Source: Streptomyces sp. SID14478
Lineage (GTDB): Bacteria; Actinomycetota; Actinomycetes; Streptomycetales; Streptomycetaceae
Direction of reading: 5' to 3'
Length of the DNA stretch: 33,426 nt
NCBI RefSeq assembly: GCF_010548525.1
Contig: NZ_JAAGMG010000991.1
Span: forward strand, 1 to 33,426
Shown here: positions 7,383 through 15,492 of the stretch, piece by piece
How the letters are laid out: each line of letters opens with the position of its first letter
Numbering within the stretch: position 1 is the first letter of the stretch
The notes under the pieces: model-generated
What the model saw: only the letters and a program-made list of their open reading frames with translations
Databases searched by the model: none
Told to the model about the DNA's origin: nothing
Translations under genes and position numbers: made by a program

Positions 7383-10300
7383 TCAGGCGCGCGGCAGCCG
7401 CAGGGTCACCATCTGGAACGGCCGCAGGGCGAGCGCCACTTCGCCGCCGGACACCGCCGGCGAGGTGACGCCGGCAAGCGGGCGTTCCAGCAGGTCCGTG
7501 CGGACCACCGACGAGGTGTCGAAGCCGTCGACGCGGACGGTGGCGCGGGCGCGGGCCCCGTGCGCCTCGTACAGGCGGACCACGAGGTCGCCGCTGCGGT
7601 CGTCGGCGAGCTTGACCGCGCTCACCACGACGGCGTCGTTGTCGACCGTGACCAGCGGTGCCACCTCGGCGGCGCCGCCGGTGACGCGGCGCTCGGGGAG
7701 ATGGGCGCGGTGGCCCTCGCGGACCGCGTCGCCGATCGTCGCGCCCGGCACCAGCGCGTGCCGGAAGCGGTGCACGCCCTGGTCCGTCTCCGGGTCCGGG
7801 TAGCGCGGTGCGCGCAGCAGCGACGCCCGCACGGTCGTGGTGGTCCCGCCGCCGCTGCGTACCGCACGGGTCACGTCGTGCCCGTAGGTGGCGTCGTTGA
7901 CGAGCGCGACGCCCCAGCCGGGCTCGTCGACGTGCACGAAGCGATGGTTGCAGGCCTCGAACTTGGCCCACTCCCAGCTGGTGTTCTGGTGGGTGGGCCG
8001 GAAGACGTGCCCGAACTGGGTCTCCGACGCGTACCGGTCGGCCTTCACGTCGAGGGGGAAGGCGAGCTTCAGGAACCGCTCGCTCTCGTGCCAGTCCACC
8101 TCGGTCGCGATGTCGAGCCGCTTGGCGCCCTTCGGCACGGAGAGCAGCTGGCTGACGCGGGAGCCGCCGAAGGCCCGCTCGATCCGCACCGATGTGCCGT
8201 CGACGTCCAGAGCAGTGACGTCGACGAGGTCGCTGCCGGTGTTGCGGTAGAAGGCGTCGACGTCCCAGGCGTCCCACTGGTTGGGGAAGTCGGGGTGCAG
8301 CTGGAGCAGGTTGGCCGCCTGCCCCGGGGCGATCGCCTCGCGCTCGGCCGCGTGGTCGTAGACGGAGACGACCAGGCCGCGCGCGTCGATCTCCACGCAC
8401 AGCAGACCGTTGTCGAGGACGAAGCCGCCCCCTTCGCGCGGTACGGGAGGCACGCCGCCACCGTCGGATGCGGTGGCGGACGCGCCGCCGGCAAGAACAC
8501 CGCGGCGGGCGTGCGGCGCCGGGTTGAAGACCAGCTCGCGGGTTCCGGTACCGGCGAGCGCGCGCTGGGCGCCCGCGATGATGTCTTCCAGCTCCTTTGC
8601 CAGGCGCGCGTACGTCTCCCGCGCCTCGCGGTGCACCCAGGCGATCGACGAGCCCGGCAGGATGTCATGGAACTGGTGCAGCAGCACCGTCTTCCAGATC
8701 CGGTCGAGGTCCTCGTAGGGATACGGTGTTCCGGCCCGGGCCGCTGCCGTCGCCGACCACAACTCGGCCTCCGTCAGCAGGGATTCGCTGCGCCGGTTGC
8801 CGCGCTTGGTGCCCGCCTGGCTGGTGAGGGTGGCGCGGTGCAGCTCCAGGTAGAGCTCGCCGACCCACACCGGCGGGTCGGGGTACTCGGCCTGCGCCTT
8901 GGCGAAGAAGTCGGCCGGTGCCTCCCACCGCACGGTCGGCGCGCCCTCCAGGCTGCGCAGCCGGGCCGCCTTCGCGACCATCTCCCGCGTGGTACCGCCG
9001 CCGCCGTCGCCGTAGCCGACGGGGGCGAGGGAGTGCCTGGCGTTGCCCTTTTCCTTGAAGTTCCGTGCTGCGTGCGCGAGTTGGACACCGGTCATCTCGC
9101 AGTTGTACGAGTCGACGGGCGGGAAGTGGGTGAAGATCCGGGTGCCGTCGATGCCCTCCCAGTCGAAGGTGTGGTGCGGGAAGGAGTTGGTCCTGCTCCA
9201 CGAGATCTTCTGGGTGAGGAGGCGGTCGGAGCCGGCCGCCTTGATGATCTGCGGGAGGCCCGCGGCGAAGCCGAAGGTGTCGGGCAGCCAGGCCTCGTCG
9301 TTCTCGATGCCGAACTCGTCGAGGAAGAACCGTTTGCCGTACACGAACTGACGGGCCATCGCCTCCGAGCCCGGCATGTTCGTGTCCGACTCGACCCACA
9401 TGCCACCGACCGGCACGAAGCGGCCCTCGGCGACGGCCTTCTTGACCTTCGCGTAGACCTCGGGGCGGTGCTCCTTGATCCAGGCGTACTGCTGGGCCTG
9501 CGACATGGCGAAGACGAAGTCCGGTTCGTCTTCGAGGAGTTGTGTCATGTTGGACGTGGTGCGGGCGACCTTGCGCACCGTCTCGCGCAGCGGCCACAGC
9601 CACGCGGAGTCGATGTGGGCGTGGCCGACGGCGCTGATGCGGTGCGCGGCCGGTGCGGCGGGCGTGGCCAGCACGTCGGCGAGTGCGTCCCGGGCCGCTT
9701 GGGCGGTGCCGTTGACGTCCTGGAGGTCGATGGCGTCCAGCGCGCGGCTGACGGCGCGCAGCAGCTCCCAGCGGCGGGCGCCGTCGACGGGAAGTTCCGC
9801 CATCAGCTCACCGAGGACCTCCAGGTCCATGACCAGGTTCCACACGGTCTCGTCGAACACGGCGAGCACCATGTCGCCGAGGACGTACTGCGGCGCGTCG
9901 CCCGCGGTCGCCTTCTCGCCGAGCCGGGTCGGCCGGAAGGGCACGCCGTCCGCTTCGAGATCGGGGTTGGAGGCGGCTTCGATGCGCCAGTGGACCTGCT
10001 CGCCGCCGGTCACCGGGGCGCCGACGCGGACGTAGTTGTTCCGCGGGTGCAGGCCCTTGACCGGGGTGCCGTCGGGTGTGTACACGAGGCCCTCGCACTG
10101 GAAGCCGGGGGTGCGCGGGGTGAAGCCGAGGCCGAGCACGGCCTCGACCGTCCGCCCGGCCCACTCGGTCGGCACCGTGCCGGTCACCTTGAACCAGCTC
10201 GTGCCCCACGGCGTGCCCCACGGGGTGCCCGGCGCAATGGGGCGGGTGGGCGCGGTCAGCCCCTCGGGGACGGGGACGGGTTCGCCCGCCGTGGACCAGA

Positions 10301-10403
10301 TCTCCACGGTCAGCGGGGTGGTGGCGGGGTGGACGGCCGGCCGGATGCGCTCCCTGAGGACGCGGTCCAGACGTGCTTCGACCAGGTTCCGGTCGTCGTG
10401 CAT
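7383..10403 (-). CDS. Alpha-mannosidase, glycoside hydrolase family 38
   Basis: This 1006-residue protein has full length for bacterial GH38 enzymes and no signal peptide, so it is cytoplasmic. The catalytic domain begins with HAHIDSAWLW (residues 261-270, zinc-binding His and Asp). It contains AWLPDTFGFAAGLPQI (371-386), with Asp375 as the expected nucleophile, and SYNCEMTG further on. The C-terminal half is the beta-sandwich region. GH38 enzymes hydrolyse alpha-mannosides with retention of configuration in a zinc-dependent reaction. The ATG at 10403 has an AGGAG ribosome site about ten bases upstream. A second GH38 gene of the same subfamily ends the operon, suggesting two linkage specificities within one oligosaccharide. 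Mannose as the sugar follows from the family. Confidence 0.93.
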   Translation of the reverse strand: MHDDRNLVEARLDRVLRERIRPAVHPATTPLTVEIWSTAGEPVPVPEGLTAPTRPIAPGTPWGTPWGTSWFKVTGTVPTEWAGRTVEAVLGLGFTPRTPGFQCEGLVYTPDGTPVKGLHPRNNYVRVGAPVTGGEQVHWRIEAASNPDLEADGVPFRPTRLGEKATAGDAPQYVLGDMVLAVFDETVWNLVMDLEVLGELMAELPVDGARRWELLRAVSRALDAIDLQDVNGTAQAARDALADVLATPAAPAAHRISAVGHAHIDSAWLWPLRETVRKVARTTSNMTQLLEDEPDFVFAMSQAQQYAWIKEHRPEVYAKVKKAVAEGRFVPVGGMWVESDTNMPGSEAMARQFVYGKRFFLDEFGIENDEAWLPDTFGFAAGLPQIIKAAGSDRLLTQKISWSRTNSFPHHTFDWEGIDGTRIFTHFPPVDSYNCEMTGVQLAHAARNFKEKGNARHSLAPVGYGDGGGGTTREMVAKAARLRSLEGAPTVRWEAPADFFAKAQAEYPDPPVWVGELYLELHRATLTSQAGTKRGNRRSESLLTEAELWSATAAARAGTPYPYEDLDRIWKTVLLHQFHDILPGSSIAWVHREARETYARLAKELEDIIAGAQRALAGTGTRELVFNPAPHARRGVLAGGASATASDGGGVPPVPREGGGFVLDNGLLCVEIDARGLVVSVYDHAAEREAIAPGQAANLLQLHPDFPNQWDAWDVDAFYRNTGSDLVDVTALDVDGTSVRIERAFGGSRVSQLLSVPKGAKRLDIATEVDWHESERFLKLAFPLDVKADRYASETQFGHVFRPTHQNTSWEWAKFEACNHRFVHVDEPGWGVALVNDATYGHDVTRAVRSGGGTTTTVRASLLRAPRYPDPETDQGVHRFRHALVPGATIGDAVREGHRAHLPERRVTGGAAEVAPLVTVDNDAVVVSAVKLADDRSGDLVVRLYEAHGARARATVRVDGFDTSSVVRTDLLERPLAGVTSPAVSGGEVALALRPFQMVTLRLPRA

Positions 10404-10469
10404 GAAGGGGGTCTCCTGTTGGTACGCGCGGGCGGCGGGGCGGGTGCGGTGTGCTGATCGACAGGTCGC

Positions 10470-11549
10470 TCAGTCGGTCACCGGGGCGGGACGCTCGCAG
10501 GTGCTGGTCACGGGCAGGGCGCGGTCCTGATCCGCCGCGTCCATGAGGGTCAGCATGACGTCGAGGACGTGCGCGGCGAGTTCGGCCGAAGCGCGGTGCG
10601 GGCGGCCGGAGTCGAGCGCGGCGGCAAGGTCGGCGAGCCCGGTCCCGCGCCCCGCGTCGCGGTACCCGGCGCGGACGGGCAGGGCCGTCCAGCCGTCGCC
10701 GCGGTGGATCTCGACCGGGCCGTCGAAGGTGTTCGGGTCGGGCACGGACAAGGAGGCGTCGGTGCCGTGCACCTCGATGCGGGGGAGGCGGGCCGCACGT
10801 ACGTCGAAGCTCATGATGAGCGTGGACAGGGCGCCGCCCGCGTGCTCCAGGACGCCGGTGATGTGGGTGTCCACCTCGACGGGGAAGGTGTGCCCGGCGC
10901 GGGGGCCGCTGCCGATCGTGCGCTCGGCGCGCGGCCGCGAGGAGGCGCCGGTGACCCGCACGACCGGGCCCAGCAGGTGGACGAGGGCCGACAGGTAATA
11001 GGGGCCCATGTCGAGGAGCGGGCCACCGCCCGGCCGGTAGTAGAACTCCGGGTCCGGGTGCCACTTCTCGTGGCCCGCACCCGTCATGAAGGCGGTGGCC
11101 GCGACGGGCCTGCCGATGAGGCCGTCGTCGATCGTCCTGCGCGCGGTCTGGGTGCCGGTGCCGAGGACGGTGTCGGGCGCGCAGCCCACCCGCAGGCCCG
11201 CCTCGCGTGCGGCCGCGAGCACGGCGTCGGCCTCCTTGCGGTGCGCCGCGAGGGGCTTCTCGCCGTACACGTGCTTGCCCGCGGCCAGCGCCTGGAGGGC
11301 GACGTCCGCGTGGGCGGCGGGGATCGTCAGATTGAGGACGGCGTCCACGTCGTCGCGGGACACGAGGTCGGCGACCGTGGGTGCCACGGCGACCGGTCCC
11401 TCGTACTGCGTGGCGAGGGCCCGCGCGCGGCTGTCGTCCAGGTCGGTGACGGCGGTCAGCCGTACGTTCGTCAGCCGCGCCAGTGTCGAGAGGTAGGCGC
11501 CGCTGATCTTGCCCGCGCCCACGATGCCGATGTTCAGCGGCTCGCCCAC
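10470..11549 (-). CDS. Gfo/Idh/MocA family oxidoreductase
   Basis: This 359-residue NAD(P)-dependent sugar oxidoreductase has an N-terminal Rossmann motif GIVGAGKISGAYL (residues 8-20) and the family hallmark GEKPLAAH (96-103). A C-terminal alpha/beta domain includes WHPDPEFYYRPGGGPLLDMG. Family members oxidise or reduce a ring carbon of sugars or inositols. I chose the GTG at 11549, which is preceded by GAGGGG and gives the canonical start of the fold; it overlaps the ThuA-like gene by 16 bases. The ThuA plus Gfo/Idh pairing recalls rhizobial ThuA/ThuB, which with an ABC importer turn disaccharides into 3-keto derivatives. That analogy suggests sugar oxidation here, but the substrate and position are not visible from sequence. 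Confidence 0.9.
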   Translation of the reverse strand: MGEPLNIGIVGAGKISGAYLSTLARLTNVRLTAVTDLDDSRARALATQYEGPVAVAPTVADLVSRDDVDAVLNLTIPAAHADVALQALAAGKHVYGEKPLAAHRKEADAVLAAAREAGLRVGCAPDTVLGTGTQTARRTIDDGLIGRPVAATAFMTGAGHEKWHPDPEFYYRPGGGPLLDMGPYYLSALVHLLGPVVRVTGASSRPRAERTIGSGPRAGHTFPVEVDTHITGVLEHAGGALSTLIMSFDVRAARLPRIEVHGTDASLSVPDPNTFDGPVEIHRGDGWTALPVRAGYRDAGRGTGLADLAAALDSGRPHRASAELAAHVLDVMLTLMDAADQDRALPVTSTCERPAPVTD

Positions 11550-12220
11550 AGCAGTCCCCTCTCGGTCAGTGTCCGGACCTCCGGCACGTCGAAGTCGTCG
11601 GGCTTGTGCCCGATGGTGGAGACGAAGACGCGGCCCGCGCCCCAGGTCCGGGTCCACACGGCAGGCATCACCGCGGGCCGGTCGTGCAGGTCGTCGGCGG
11701 GGAAGGTGGTGGTGGCCAGGACCTCGATGTGCGGGTCGGTGAGCATCCAGTACTGCTCGGTGTGGACGTCGAAGTCGGCGAGGCCGGCGAGGACCGGGTG
11801 GTCGGCGCGCTCGGGCAGCAGGTGCACGGTGTGGTCGTGGAAGCCCGGTGGGTGCATCACGAACTTCCCGCCGGTCAGCAGGTGGTAGCCGTGGTCGTGG
11901 AAGCAGTCCACGATGCCGCCGTGCCAGCCTGCCAGACCGGTGCCCGCCCGCACGGCGGCGGCGAGGTTGTCGCTCTGCTCACGGGTGATGATGCCCATCG
12001 TCCAGCACTGCACGATCAGGTCGGTGGCGGCCAGCCGCTCGGTGTCGTCGTACACGGCGAGGTCGTCCGCCGTCTCGACCGAGAAGCCCTGCTCCTTGAG
12101 GAACGGCACGAAGCTGTCGCTGATCGTCACGGGCTGGTGCCCGTCCCAGCCGCCGCGGACGACGAGGGCCCGTCGGGTGTCGGTGGTCAAGGTGGTTGCA
12201 CGCTCCCATCGGCGCCGCAC
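11534..12220 (-). CDS. ThuA-like domain protein
   Basis: This protein of up to 228 residues matches the ThuA-like family, which has a class I glutamine-amidotransferase-like fold. It carries RALVVRGGWDGHQP near the N-terminus, GLAGWHGGIVDCF, a TGGKFVMHPPGFHDHTV segment, and VWTRTWGAGRVFVSTIGH near the C-terminus. ThuA proteins act with Gfo/Idh dehydrogenases on keto-sugar intermediates. It is the first gene of the minus-strand sugar operon, about 90 bases downstream of a good promoter. The start is uncertain: GTG at 12220 opens the longest version but has no clear ribosome site, whereas TTG at 12190 has GGGAG about twelve bases upstream and would begin the protein at MTTDTRRALVV. Confidence 0.85.
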   Translation of the reverse strand: MRRRWERATTLTTDTRRALVVRGGWDGHQPVTISDSFVPFLKEQGFSVETADDLAVYDDTERLAATDLIVQCWTMGIITREQSDNLAAAVRAGTGLAGWHGGIVDCFHDHGYHLLTGGKFVMHPPGFHDHTVHLLPERADHPVLAGLADFDVHTEQYWMLTDPHIEVLATTTFPADDLHDRPAVMPAVWTRTWGAGRVFVSTIGHKPDDFDVPEVRTLTERGLLWASR

Positions 12221-12226
12221 GTGCGG
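12215..12226. repeat. 12-bp perfect palindrome at the ThuA-like gene start
   Basis: CCGCACGTGCGG spans the first possible start codon (GTG, 12220) of the ThuA-like gene. It could be an operator downstream of the promoter, or a chance event in GC-rich DNA. Confidence 0.35.
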
Positions 12227-12318
12227 GGTGCGGCATTTCGGGGTGGCTCGGACCGCGCCCGGCGGATCCGGCTGAAGGCGGGAGGCCCGTGGTCGGACGT
12301 GCCGGGTGCGAGAGGGCG

Positions 12319-12348
12319 AACGTATGAACCGGCTCCCTGCTTTGTCAA
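12319..12348 (-). promoter_or_regulatory. Promoter for the ThuA-like sugar operon
   Basis: On the minus strand a consensus -35 TTGACA (12348-12343) is followed after 18 bases by TACGTT (12324-12319), a good -10 for the principal sigma factor. The predicted start near 12312 leaves a leader of about 90 bases before the ThuA-like gene. It would drive the whole operon unless the hairpin at 6306-6339 stops it. Confidence 0.6.
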
Positions 12349-12362
12349 TATGCTGTACTAAC
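12344..12362. promoter_or_regulatory. Possible operator overlapping the -35 box
   Basis: The 19-base AT-rich sequence GTCAATATGCTGTACTAAC is a degenerate palindrome: ten positions match in the reverse complement, and the others, apart from the central base, are mostly transitions. It overlaps the -35 element of the sugar-operon promoter, a typical place for repressor binding. No cognate regulator is encoded in the window, so this is a weak call. Confidence 0.3.
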
Positions 12363-12712
12363 TACCTTCGTCCGACGGGGAAATGGAGCAGGGCACTCCT
12401 TCGTCGCCGCGAACTCCCCGGACCTGCAGGCACGTTCGCAGCCCGGCGGTACGGCCGACGGTCAACTCCTCCACGTGCGGGAAACCTCGTACGACGGGAC
12501 CGGCCGGGCGGATGGGGCTCCCTGGCTCACGAGCGCGATGCGCCTGGTCAGAGCCGGGGCGTAGCAGGAACATGCCGGGTGGACCGCCGCCCGCCCGTGC
12601 CCCCGGCCCCGCGGCCGCATGGTGTGCTGCGCAGCCTTCCCGCCGACCGTGCCGTGACCCGGCCTCGCGCCAACTCGTCGGCAGAAGCCGTGAATTGGGC
12701 CTGTCGCACGCA

Positions 12713-12726
12713 TTGACGTAAGTCAA
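12713..12726. repeat. TTGAC inverted repeat upstream of the hydrolase cluster
   Basis: TTGAC-GTAA-GTCAA lies about 95 bases before the start of the CBM/beta-helix hydrolase gene. It could be an operator, or part of a -35 element (TTGACG) without a clear -10. Confidence 0.3.
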
Positions 12727-12818
12727 GAGGATGGACTTTCATGTCCGCCCAGTGACGCCCTGACGGCTCACCCCACCCCCGCACCCCGACCGCCGCACAG
12801 GCGAACGAGAGGTCACAC

Positions 12819-14645
12819 ATGCAGCACCGCACCCTCCGGCGGCTCTCCCTCCAGGTCGCATGTGCCGCACTGCTCGGCGCGGGCGCGCTCACCGTCCTCC
12901 CCGACAGCCAAGGGCACGCGGTGCCCGTGGCCGCGACCGGCGCCGACTCCCGGGCCACGGCCGGAGCCCGTACCCCGTTCGTGACGATCGAGGCGGAGTC
13001 CGGCACGCTCGGCGGCGGGGCCCGGACCCACGCCATCACGCCCGGGGACCCCGCACCCACCAGCGCCACACCGGAGACGGAGGCATCCGGCTACGCCTAC
13101 GCGAAACTGGAGAAGACCGGGCAGTCCGTGACGGTCACCAACACGACCGGCAAGCAGGCGAACACGCTCGTCGTGCGCGCCTCCATCCCCGACGCACCGC
13201 AGGGCGGCGGCATCGATGCCTCGCTGAATCTCTATGTCGACGGCACGTTCCGCCAGGCGATCACGGTCAGCTCGAAGCAGGCGTGGAACTACCGGCACGC
13301 CACCACCAACGCCGACGACCCGAACGCCGGCGGCGCGGCCTACCGCTTCTACAACGAGTTCCCCGTCCGGGTGGACGGCGCCCCCATCCCGAAGGGCGCC
13401 ACGCTCACGTTCAAGAAGGACGCCGACAGCACCGCCGCCTACTACGACGTGGACTCCGTCGACCTGGAGGACGTCGGGCCCGCGCGAGCCCGGCCCGAGG
13501 GGGCGCTGTCCGTCGTCGACCAGGGCGCCGACCCGACGTTCCGCAAGGACTCGACGCTCGCCATCCAGAAGACCGTCGACACCGCCCGGGCACAGGGCAA
13601 GCCGGTCTGGATCCCGCCGGGCAAGTACCTCACCAACAGCTTCGCCGGGGCCGCGCCGCTGGACTTCACCGGCGTCACCGTGCGCGGCGCAGGCATGTGG
13701 TACACCACGATCTACCGCAAGCCGCCCCTGCCGGCCACGCAGCGCTCCCAGATCCTCGTCGGCTCCGGCACCCGCCTGAGCGACATCCAGATCGACGCCA
13801 ACGCCGTCTACCGGGACGTCCGCGGCCCGGGCGGCTCCGACTACGGCATCAACGCCAGCGGCGCCAAGGGCTGGCTGGTGGAGCGGATCTGGACCCGGCA
13901 CACGGACGCCAACTGGCTGTCGGGCACCGGCGGTACCCTCCGCGACAGCCGCACCGCGGACTCGTACGGCGACGGCTTCAACATCAACAACAGCAACACG
14001 CCCAGCCCCGACAAACGCGGCGACGACATCACGGTCGAGAACAACTTCGCGCGCAACACCGGCGACGACTCCTTCGCCGTCTACTCGGACTCCGGCACCA
14101 ACGGCGACAACGGCCAGCTGAGCGGCGCCCGGGTACTCAACAACACGGCGATCGCGCCCTGGTGGGCCAACGGCCTGCGGATCGCCGGAGGCAAGGACAT
14201 CCAGTTCAGGAACAACCTCGTGAAGAGCGTGTCCTCGAACAGCACGCTGGAGGTCGGTGTCTTCGGCGACTCGGGCCACCCGTTGGAGTCCGCCACGGTC
14301 AGCGGCAATGTCCTGCTCGGTGGCGGCGGCTGGAACGGCGTGCGGCACGGGGTGCAGATCGGCTCGCCGGCACCGACGTCGAACTTCCCCGACGCGTTCA
14401 CCCACGTCGTCATGACGGACAACGTCCTGCGCGGCGCACTGCGTGCGGGCCTGTTCATCACCAAGAAGAACGTCGACGTGACGCTGCGGAACAACACCAT
14501 CGACGGCCCCGCGAGCCAGGGGATCTGGGTCGCCACGGGCGTCACCGGCACCGGGGCGTTCTCCGGCAACAAGATCGAGCACCTGCTGCCGGGACAGACC
14601 GGGCTCCAGAACGACTCCCAGGGCACGTTCACGATCACGGACTGA
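12819..14645 (+). CDS. Secreted CBM plus right-handed beta-helix hydrolase, GH87-like
   Basis: This 608-residue protein starts with a Sec-type signal peptide (RTLRRLSLQVACAALLGAGA). Residues about 53-220 look like a CBM6/35-type carbohydrate-binding module (VTIEAESGTLGGGARTHA, then a DVDSVDLEDV end). From about 228 onward a parallel beta-helix follows, with repeated short strands and Asn ladders. The putative catalytic acids are Asp385 (YGDGFNINN) and the pair Asp416-Asp417 (NTGDDSFA), an arrangement like that of GH87 alpha-1,3-glucanases (mycodextranases) and the related GH28/GH49 folds. It probably cuts an extracellular polysaccharide internally. The ATG has GAGAGG eight bases upstream. It leads a four-gene secreted-enzyme cluster. 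The beta-helix is clear; the GH87 assignment is a judgement from motif layout. Confidence 0.75.
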   Translation: MQHRTLRRLSLQVACAALLGAGALTVLPDSQGHAVPVAATGADSRATAGARTPFVTIEAESGTLGGGARTHAITPGDPAPTSATPETEASGYAYAKLEKTGQSVTVTNTTGKQANTLVVRASIPDAPQGGGIDASLNLYVDGTFRQAITVSSKQAWNYRHATTNADDPNAGGAAYRFYNEFPVRVDGAPIPKGATLTFKKDADSTAAYYDVDSVDLEDVGPARARPEGALSVVDQGADPTFRKDSTLAIQKTVDTARAQGKPVWIPPGKYLTNSFAGAAPLDFTGVTVRGAGMWYTTIYRKPPLPATQRSQILVGSGTRLSDIQIDANAVYRDVRGPGGSDYGINASGAKGWLVERIWTRHTDANWLSGTGGTLRDSRTADSYGDGFNINNSNTPSPDKRGDDITVENNFARNTGDDSFAVYSDSGTNGDNGQLSGARVLNNTAIAPWWANGLRIAGGKDIQFRNNLVKSVSSNSTLEVGVFGDSGHPLESATVSGNVLLGGGGWNGVRHGVQIGSPAPTSNFPDAFTHVVMTDNVLRGALRAGLFITKKNVDVTLRNNTIDGPASQGIWVATGVTGTGAFSGNKIEHLLPGQTGLQNDSQGTFTITD

Positions 14646-14686
14646 CGCGCGGCGGGCCGCATGCCCGCCCCTACACAGGAGTTCCC

Positions 14687-15460
14687 ATGAACACCACCCT
14701 GTCCAGACGCGCGGCCCTGCTCGGCGGCGCCTTCGCGACGGCCTCTCTCGTGCTGCGCCCGGCCCCCGCCTCCGCGGACGTACCGGGGGAGTCGAACGGC
14801 GGCGTGCGCATCATGCCGCTGGGCGACTCGATCACCGACGGCTTCACCCCGTACCCCGGGGGATACCGCGTAGGTCTCTGGCAGCGCCTGGCCGCCGGCG
14901 GCTACACCGTCGACTTCGTCGGTTCGCAGTCCAACGGCCCCGCCGAACTGGGCGATCACGATCACGAGGGTCACTCCGGCTGGCGCATCGACCAACTGGA
15001 CGCGAACATCTCGGCCTGGCTCCAGCAGAGCGACCCGCGGACCGTCCTGCTGCTCATCGGCACGAACGACCTCAACCAGAACCACGACATCGCCCACGCG
15101 CCCGACCGGCTGTCGCAGCTCATCGACCACATCCGCACGGGCCGGCCGCGCTGCGAACTGTTCGTCGCGACGGTCCCGCCGCAGTCCAACGCCACCTTGG
15201 AGAGCAGGGTCAGGGCGTACAACGCGGCGCTTGGGCAGCTCGTCGCCACCAAGGGGCCGCGCACCCATCTGGTCCGGATGTACGACGCGCTGACCACCGC
15301 GGACCTCGCCGACGGCATCCATCCGACCCAGGCCGGCTACGGGAAGATGGCCGCCGTCTGGTACCAGGCGCTGCGCGCCGTCCCCGGCTCGCTCGTGCCG
15401 CTCGCGCTGCGCCCCGACGCACCCGGCGGCGGCCGCCTGCACCGCTCCCGTGCGGCTTGA
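14687..15460 (+). CDS. Secreted SGNH/GDSL hydrolase (probable carbohydrate esterase)
   Basis: This 257-residue protein has a twin-arginine signal (LSRRAALLGGAFATASLVL) ending near ASA at residue 30. The SGNH blocks are intact: GDSIT with the nucleophile Ser48, GTND with Asn127, and DGIHP with Asp209 and His212. Such enzymes often remove acetyl groups from polysaccharides. The ATG at 14687 follows AGGAG at five bases and lies 41 bases after the beta-helix hydrolase gene. It is a close paralogue of the SGNH protein encoded at 16900-17775. The esterase fold is clear; acetyl-polysaccharide as substrate is inferred from the neighbours. Confidence 0.9.
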   Translation: MNTTLSRRAALLGGAFATASLVLRPAPASADVPGESNGGVRIMPLGDSITDGFTPYPGGYRVGLWQRLAAGGYTVDFVGSQSNGPAELGDHDHEGHSGWRIDQLDANISAWLQQSDPRTVLLLIGTNDLNQNHDIAHAPDRLSQLIDHIRTGRPRCELFVATVPPQSNATLESRVRAYNAALGQLVATKGPRTHLVRMYDALTTADLADGIHPTQAGYGKMAAVWYQALRAVPGSLVPLALRPDAPGGGRLHRSRAA

Positions 15461-15492
15461 ACCCGATCCCCCCCCACCAGCAAGGAGCTGAA

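Larger units (their letters stand above)
12221..12818. other. Divergent intergenic region
   Basis: About 600 bases separate the minus-strand ThuA-like gene and the plus-strand CBM/beta-helix hydrolase gene. Open frames exist on both strands, as expected at this GC, but none has a convincing ribosome site together with a recognisable product. The region holds the minus-strand promoter near 12319-12348, an AT-richer patch at 12341-12370, and a TTGAC inverted repeat at 12713-12726. I see no regulator gene here or anywhere in the operon. Confidence 0.6.

Noticed and set aside
6960..10457. Very long plus-strand open frame opposite the GH38 and dehydrogenase genes
   Set aside because: It mirrors genuine minus-strand genes with catalytic motifs; the translation is low-complexity Val/Gly/Arg/Asp-rich, as expected for antisense frames in GC-rich DNA.
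12306..12726. Short open frames on both strands in the divergent intergenic region
   Set aside because: No good ribosome sites, no family pattern, and they overlap the minus-strand promoter region and each other.
12813..15442. Minus-strand open frames opposite the beta-helix and SGNH genes
   Set aside because: Compositionally typical antisense frames; the plus strand has signal peptides, ribosome sites and active-site motifs.
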